Shown here piece after piece: positions 61,346-64,000 of a stretch of DNA of 64,000 bases (the stretch's first letter is position 1; every line of letters starts with the position of its first letter). This DNA comes from Jeotgalibacillus sp. S-D1 (lineage in GTDB: Bacteria; Bacillota; Bacilli; Bacillales; Jeotgalibacillaceae): assembly GCF_004358665.1 (NCBI RefSeq), contig NZ_SMZR01000002.1, positions 434,001 to 498,000 on the forward strand, written 5' to 3'. The notes beneath the pieces are model-generated. The model ran no database searches, was not told the origin of the DNA, and saw only the letters and a list, made by a program, of their open reading frames with translations. The translations under genes and the position numbers were made by a program.

Positions 61346-63111
61346 AGTCACTCCGTCGGAGGCTGGCTCTTCACTTCTCACTTCAGTTCATTTCCATCAT
61401 TGTGTTAGTCGGGATTATTTCTTTGGTGCTAATATTTGTGCTTCTGACGCATTTAAACAGAGAAGCAATGAAGCAAAACTTCCCAGCCGGCGCCCTTGAA
61501 AACATTGCAATTGATACGAAGATCGAGGAAAATAAGGCAACCATCAGCGATGCGTGGAAACAACAGCTCAAAGAACGGAATCTCTGGGTGCAGGTTGTTG
61601 ATATGGAAGGAGACGTCATCGGGTCAGAAAATACACCTGAACTCCTGCCTGACTCATACTCAGTCAGCGAGATTCTCCAGATTGAAAAAACGAACCATTA
61701 TGAAGGTTTCTATGTCTACTCCCAAGTCGACACCACCTTTAAAGAGCCATATTTTTATATGCTCGGATATGACAACAATGAGCGGGAAAGCCTCCAGCAC
61801 TGGTTTTCATTGTATTCAAGCAACGGCAGGATCTCCGGTGAAAATCTTATGAAGCTGGAAAGGGAATTGGAGAAAGTGGAAGGCACCATCCATGTAGTAA
61901 ACCAGGAAGGGAAAGTTATTCAGTCGACTGGGTCTGAAATGATGAAAGAATACTACAAACCGTTGGATGTACTTGTCAGAACAAAGTCACCAGGAAAATT
62001 CGAAACCAGCACAACGATATACATTGATCCGAAATCTGGTCTTACTTGGATTCTGCATACACCCAAGCAAGGTGAAGAGCCAGTGGCCTTCTCCATTCTT
62101 TCCGAAATGATAAGGCTCATCATAATCCTCGCAGTTGTCCTGCTCACATTAACGTTAGGCATTTCCTTCTGGCAGGGCTTAAGGTACAGCCAGCCCCTCC
62201 TTCTCTTCACGAGCTGGCTTGAAAGGATGGGCTACGAAAAGTACGGGGAAGTACTGACAGAAAAAGAGCGCAAAAAAGTCTTTAAGAAAAATGGGAAGGT
62301 GCGCCTGAGGTACAAGCTTTACAAAGAAGTAATCGGTGCTTTTTACGATATGGCCGAAAAGCTTTCTGCTGCTGACAAGGAAAGAGATCAGCTGGAAAGT
62401 ACGCGTGAAGAGTGGATGACCGGCATTTCCCATGATCTAAGGACACCCCTTTCCACTATCCAGGGCTATGCCTATTTGCTTGAAAGCGGACAGTACCGCT
62501 GGACAGAAGAAGAGCTTCAGGACATGGGGAGGTTTATCACGGAAAAAGGAGATTATATGACGGCCCTCATTGAGGACTTCTCCCTTGCCTTCCAGCTCAA
62601 AAACCAGTCGCTCCCCCATCAGCTGAAGCCTGCGGATCTGAATAAACTTGTGCGTGGCATTATGCTTAAATTTATCAATGACCTCACTCTTGAGGATGTT
62701 TCCTTCAACTATGAAGGCACAGATTCAGCTGTTTTCATACAAGCAGATATACGCTGGTTTGAGCGAATGCTCGATAACCTTATCTATAACTGCATCAAGC
62801 ATAACCCAAAGGGCACATGCGTCACCGCTTCAGTCAGCAGACAGGGGGAATCAGCCATTGTCAATATCTCTGACAACGGTGCGGGAATGGACCAAGAAAC
62901 GGTCCAGCATCTTTTTGAACGCTACTACCGCGGCACAAACACAGACGAGCAGACAGAAGGCGCAGGTCTGGGCATGAGCATCGCCCGCGCCATCGCCGAG
63001 CTCCATGGCGGCAGCATTCATGTGTCTTCTGTTAAAAACCGGGGTACTATCTTCCGGCTTGAATTTCCTTTGGAAAAGGATTTGGAGAACGAAGGCCAGT
63101 TGGAAGGGTAG
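61342..63111 (+). CDS. Sensor histidine kinase
   Basis: 589 aa, TTG start at 61342 overlapping the regulator stop. Membrane segment ~10-35, extracellular sensor ~36-250, second membrane segment ~255-275. Cytoplasmic coil, then HisKA with His364 (SHDLRTPLSTIQGY), HATPase motifs NLIYNCIKHN, DNGAGM and GAGLGMSIA. Signal unknown. Terminator behind. Confidence 0.9.
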   Translation: MKSLRRRLALHFSLQFISIIVLVGIISLVLIFVLLTHLNREAMKQNFPAGALENIAIDTKIEENKATISDAWKQQLKERNLWVQVVDMEGDVIGSENTPELLPDSYSVSEILQIEKTNHYEGFYVYSQVDTTFKEPYFYMLGYDNNERESLQHWFSLYSSNGRISGENLMKLERELEKVEGTIHVVNQEGKVIQSTGSEMMKEYYKPLDVLVRTKSPGKFETSTTIYIDPKSGLTWILHTPKQGEEPVAFSILSEMIRLIIILAVVLLTLTLGISFWQGLRYSQPLLLFTSWLERMGYEKYGEVLTEKERKKVFKKNGKVRLRYKLYKEVIGAFYDMAEKLSAADKERDQLESTREEWMTGISHDLRTPLSTIQGYAYLLESGQYRWTEEELQDMGRFITEKGDYMTALIEDFSLAFQLKNQSLPHQLKPADLNKLVRGIMLKFINDLTLEDVSFNYEGTDSAVFIQADIRWFERMLDNLIYNCIKHNPKGTCVTASVSRQGESAIVNISDNGAGMDQETVQHLFERYYRGTNTDEQTEGAGLGMSIARAIAELHGGSIHVSSVKNRGTIFRLEFPLEKDLENEGQLEG

Positions 63112-63124
63112 ACCTAGGCAACTG

Positions 63125-63160
63125 AAAAACACGGTTGGATTTTACATCCGACCGTGTTTT
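63125..63160 (+). terminator. Strong rho-independent terminator
   Basis: AAACACGGTTGGAT and ATCCGACCGTGTTT (one G:T), followed by TTTT. Confidence 0.9.
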
Positions 63161-63377
63161 TTGTTATTGACCTGGTAGAACTTGATCGTGTCCATTAAAC
63201 CTGTTCGTCCCCTACTGCCCCTTTAGTTTAACAAGGGATACAGATTCCATATATGTATAAAACATTTAAAATTTTACCAATTTTTTTATGTTATAGTTAT
63301 TGAAGAAATGATCTACTGTGAACCCTGTACATTAATTGTCGTTTTACCATCCAAACAAAAATGGAGTGTGAGATGAA

Positions 63378-63620
63378 ATGAATTGGTACAAGAAATCGAA
63401 CTGGATTTTCAATTATTCTAAATGGAGAATCGCATTTAGAAGTTTATGCGTAACTATTGGTGGGTTAATTGGGGTGACGATTTTAAATCCCGGCTATATG
63501 CCCCCAGTCTATGGAGTGTTGACTGTATTCGTGTTTTTTCTGGTCTTAAACGTTGTTCTTGTGATGTTTAACCTGATCCATGATAAAGACGAAAGCATTC
63601 CAAAAAAAAGCATTTTCTAA
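63378..63620 (+). CDS. Small membrane protein
   Basis: 80 aa, ATG 63378 with a GGAGTGTGAG-type weak ribosome-binding site. Two membrane segments (~21-38 and ~46-66) and a charged tail HDKDESIPKKS. No family recognised. Confidence 0.65.
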   Translation: MNWYKKSNWIFNYSKWRIAFRSLCVTIGGLIGVTILNPGYMPPVYGVLTVFVFFLVLNVVLVMFNLIHDKDESIPKKSIF

Positions 63621-63686
63621 AAGGATTAATAACTTTACACAGAAATATCTCTCATGTTCAAACCTTTCACAATCATTTATTTTAAA

Positions 63687-64000
63687 TTAATTCTGAATTA
63701 CTAAATCTGCTTGTTCCATTGGTGAAACTATTTTCATATAATGATCTTCTGCCTTCCAGTATCTCTTTTCAAACTTTCCAATGTTGTTCCGTGTACCAAT
63801 ACTTTCACGATTAAATCTTTTTTCTCTTGAACACTCCAAATAGATCATAAAATCGTAGAAATGTCTCCACTCTTTTCTTTGTAAAAATACTCCCTCAATT
63901 ATTATTAGACAAGTATCAGGTACTATGACTTTCTGTGATTTTTGTGTATCAGAACTATAATCATAAGTTAGAAGGTCGAGTTCATTAATTTTTTTTAGTC
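63687..64000 (-). CDS. Uridine kinase-like P-loop protein (C-terminal part; N-terminus beyond the window)
   Basis: The last ~104 residues are visible, ending SPMEQADLVIQN at TAA 63687. The frame contains LIIIEGVFLQRKEWRHFYDF, then IYLECSREKRFNRES and YWKAEDHYM, which match the C-terminal half of uridine/nucleoside-kinase-like P-loop proteins common in Bacillus, with the (I)EG Walker B and the Arg-rich lid. The Walker A part lies outside. The substrate is unproven in this subgroup. Confidence 0.75.
   Translation of the reverse strand, partial: LKKINELDLLTYDYSSDTQKSQKVIVPDTCLIIIEGVFLQRKEWRHFYDFMIYLECSREKRFNRESIGTRNNIGKFEKRYWKAEDHYMKIVSPMEQADLVIQN

Overview
This window is chromosomal DNA from a low-GC, spore-forming member of the Bacillaceae. 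The evidence is Bacillus-type AGGAGG ribosome-binding sites and rho-independent terminators, a YjcZ-type sporulation peptide, a sigma-B promoter in front of an RsbR paralogue, close matches to the Bacillus putB/putR and ans modules, and GC-rich intergenic repeats typical of Bacillaceae. The genus cannot be fixed from the sequence. No rRNA, tRNA, CRISPR array, intact insertion sequence or prophage was seen.

Layout. (1) 0-2.5 kb: heme-stress module hssR-hssS followed by hrtB (cut by the window edge), with an HssR-type direct repeat between hssS and hrtB. (2) 2.6-3.7 kb: a Hanks-type kinase convergent with a tiny Ser/Arg-rich protein. (3) 3.8-7.8 kb: a polymorphic-toxin locus. It has a full LXG toxin with an LHH nuclease tip, a SUKH immunity gene, another small gene, then a silent orphan toxin tip (colicin D-like) with its own candidate immunity gene. 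A 308-bp repeat joins the two tips. (4) 7.9-8.7 kb: decayed ribokinase. (5) 8.9-23.5 kb: a Wzx/Wzy-type capsule or exopolysaccharide operon on the minus strand, predicted to use UDP-GalNAcA, plus an aldolase/2-hydroxyacid dehydrogenase pair and an asparagine-synthase-like enzyme. (6) 24-38 kb: housekeeping and stress genes with many small ORFs: RsbR paralogue, broken cupin gene, NERD protein, penicillin acylase, YjcZ, Yip1/HlyD-like pair. Between them lie six copies of an unusual 126-bp element made of six 21-bp units in fixed order. (7) 38-43 kb: spore-type cupin; proline catabolism genes (proline dehydrogenase, an ALDH4-type P5C dehydrogenase, PutR). (8) 43.3-51.4 kb: thiC under a TPP riboswitch; an asparagine/aspartate module (NhaC/MleN-like antiporter, ansA, ansB, ansR and a second asparaginase). 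(9) 51.4-55 kb: EEP hydrolase, membrane acyltransferase, Cys-rich coat-like protein. (10) 55-60.4 kb: a run of single small genes, all on the minus strand (membrane proteins, alpha/beta hydrolase, GNAT, DinB, DUF418, CPBP protease), several separated by palindromic CTAAC...GTTAG elements. Two genes are much richer in GC than their surroundings. (11) 60.6-64 kb: an orphan OmpR/histidine-kinase pair, a small membrane protein and a partial nucleoside-kinase-like gene.

The strongest candidates for something undescribed are the ordered 21-bp hexad element (six loci between 28.1 and 34.6 kb) and the attC-like palindromes bounding single-gene units at 55-57.5 kb. The LXG toxin locus carries a clear reserve-tip arrangement for toxin switching.
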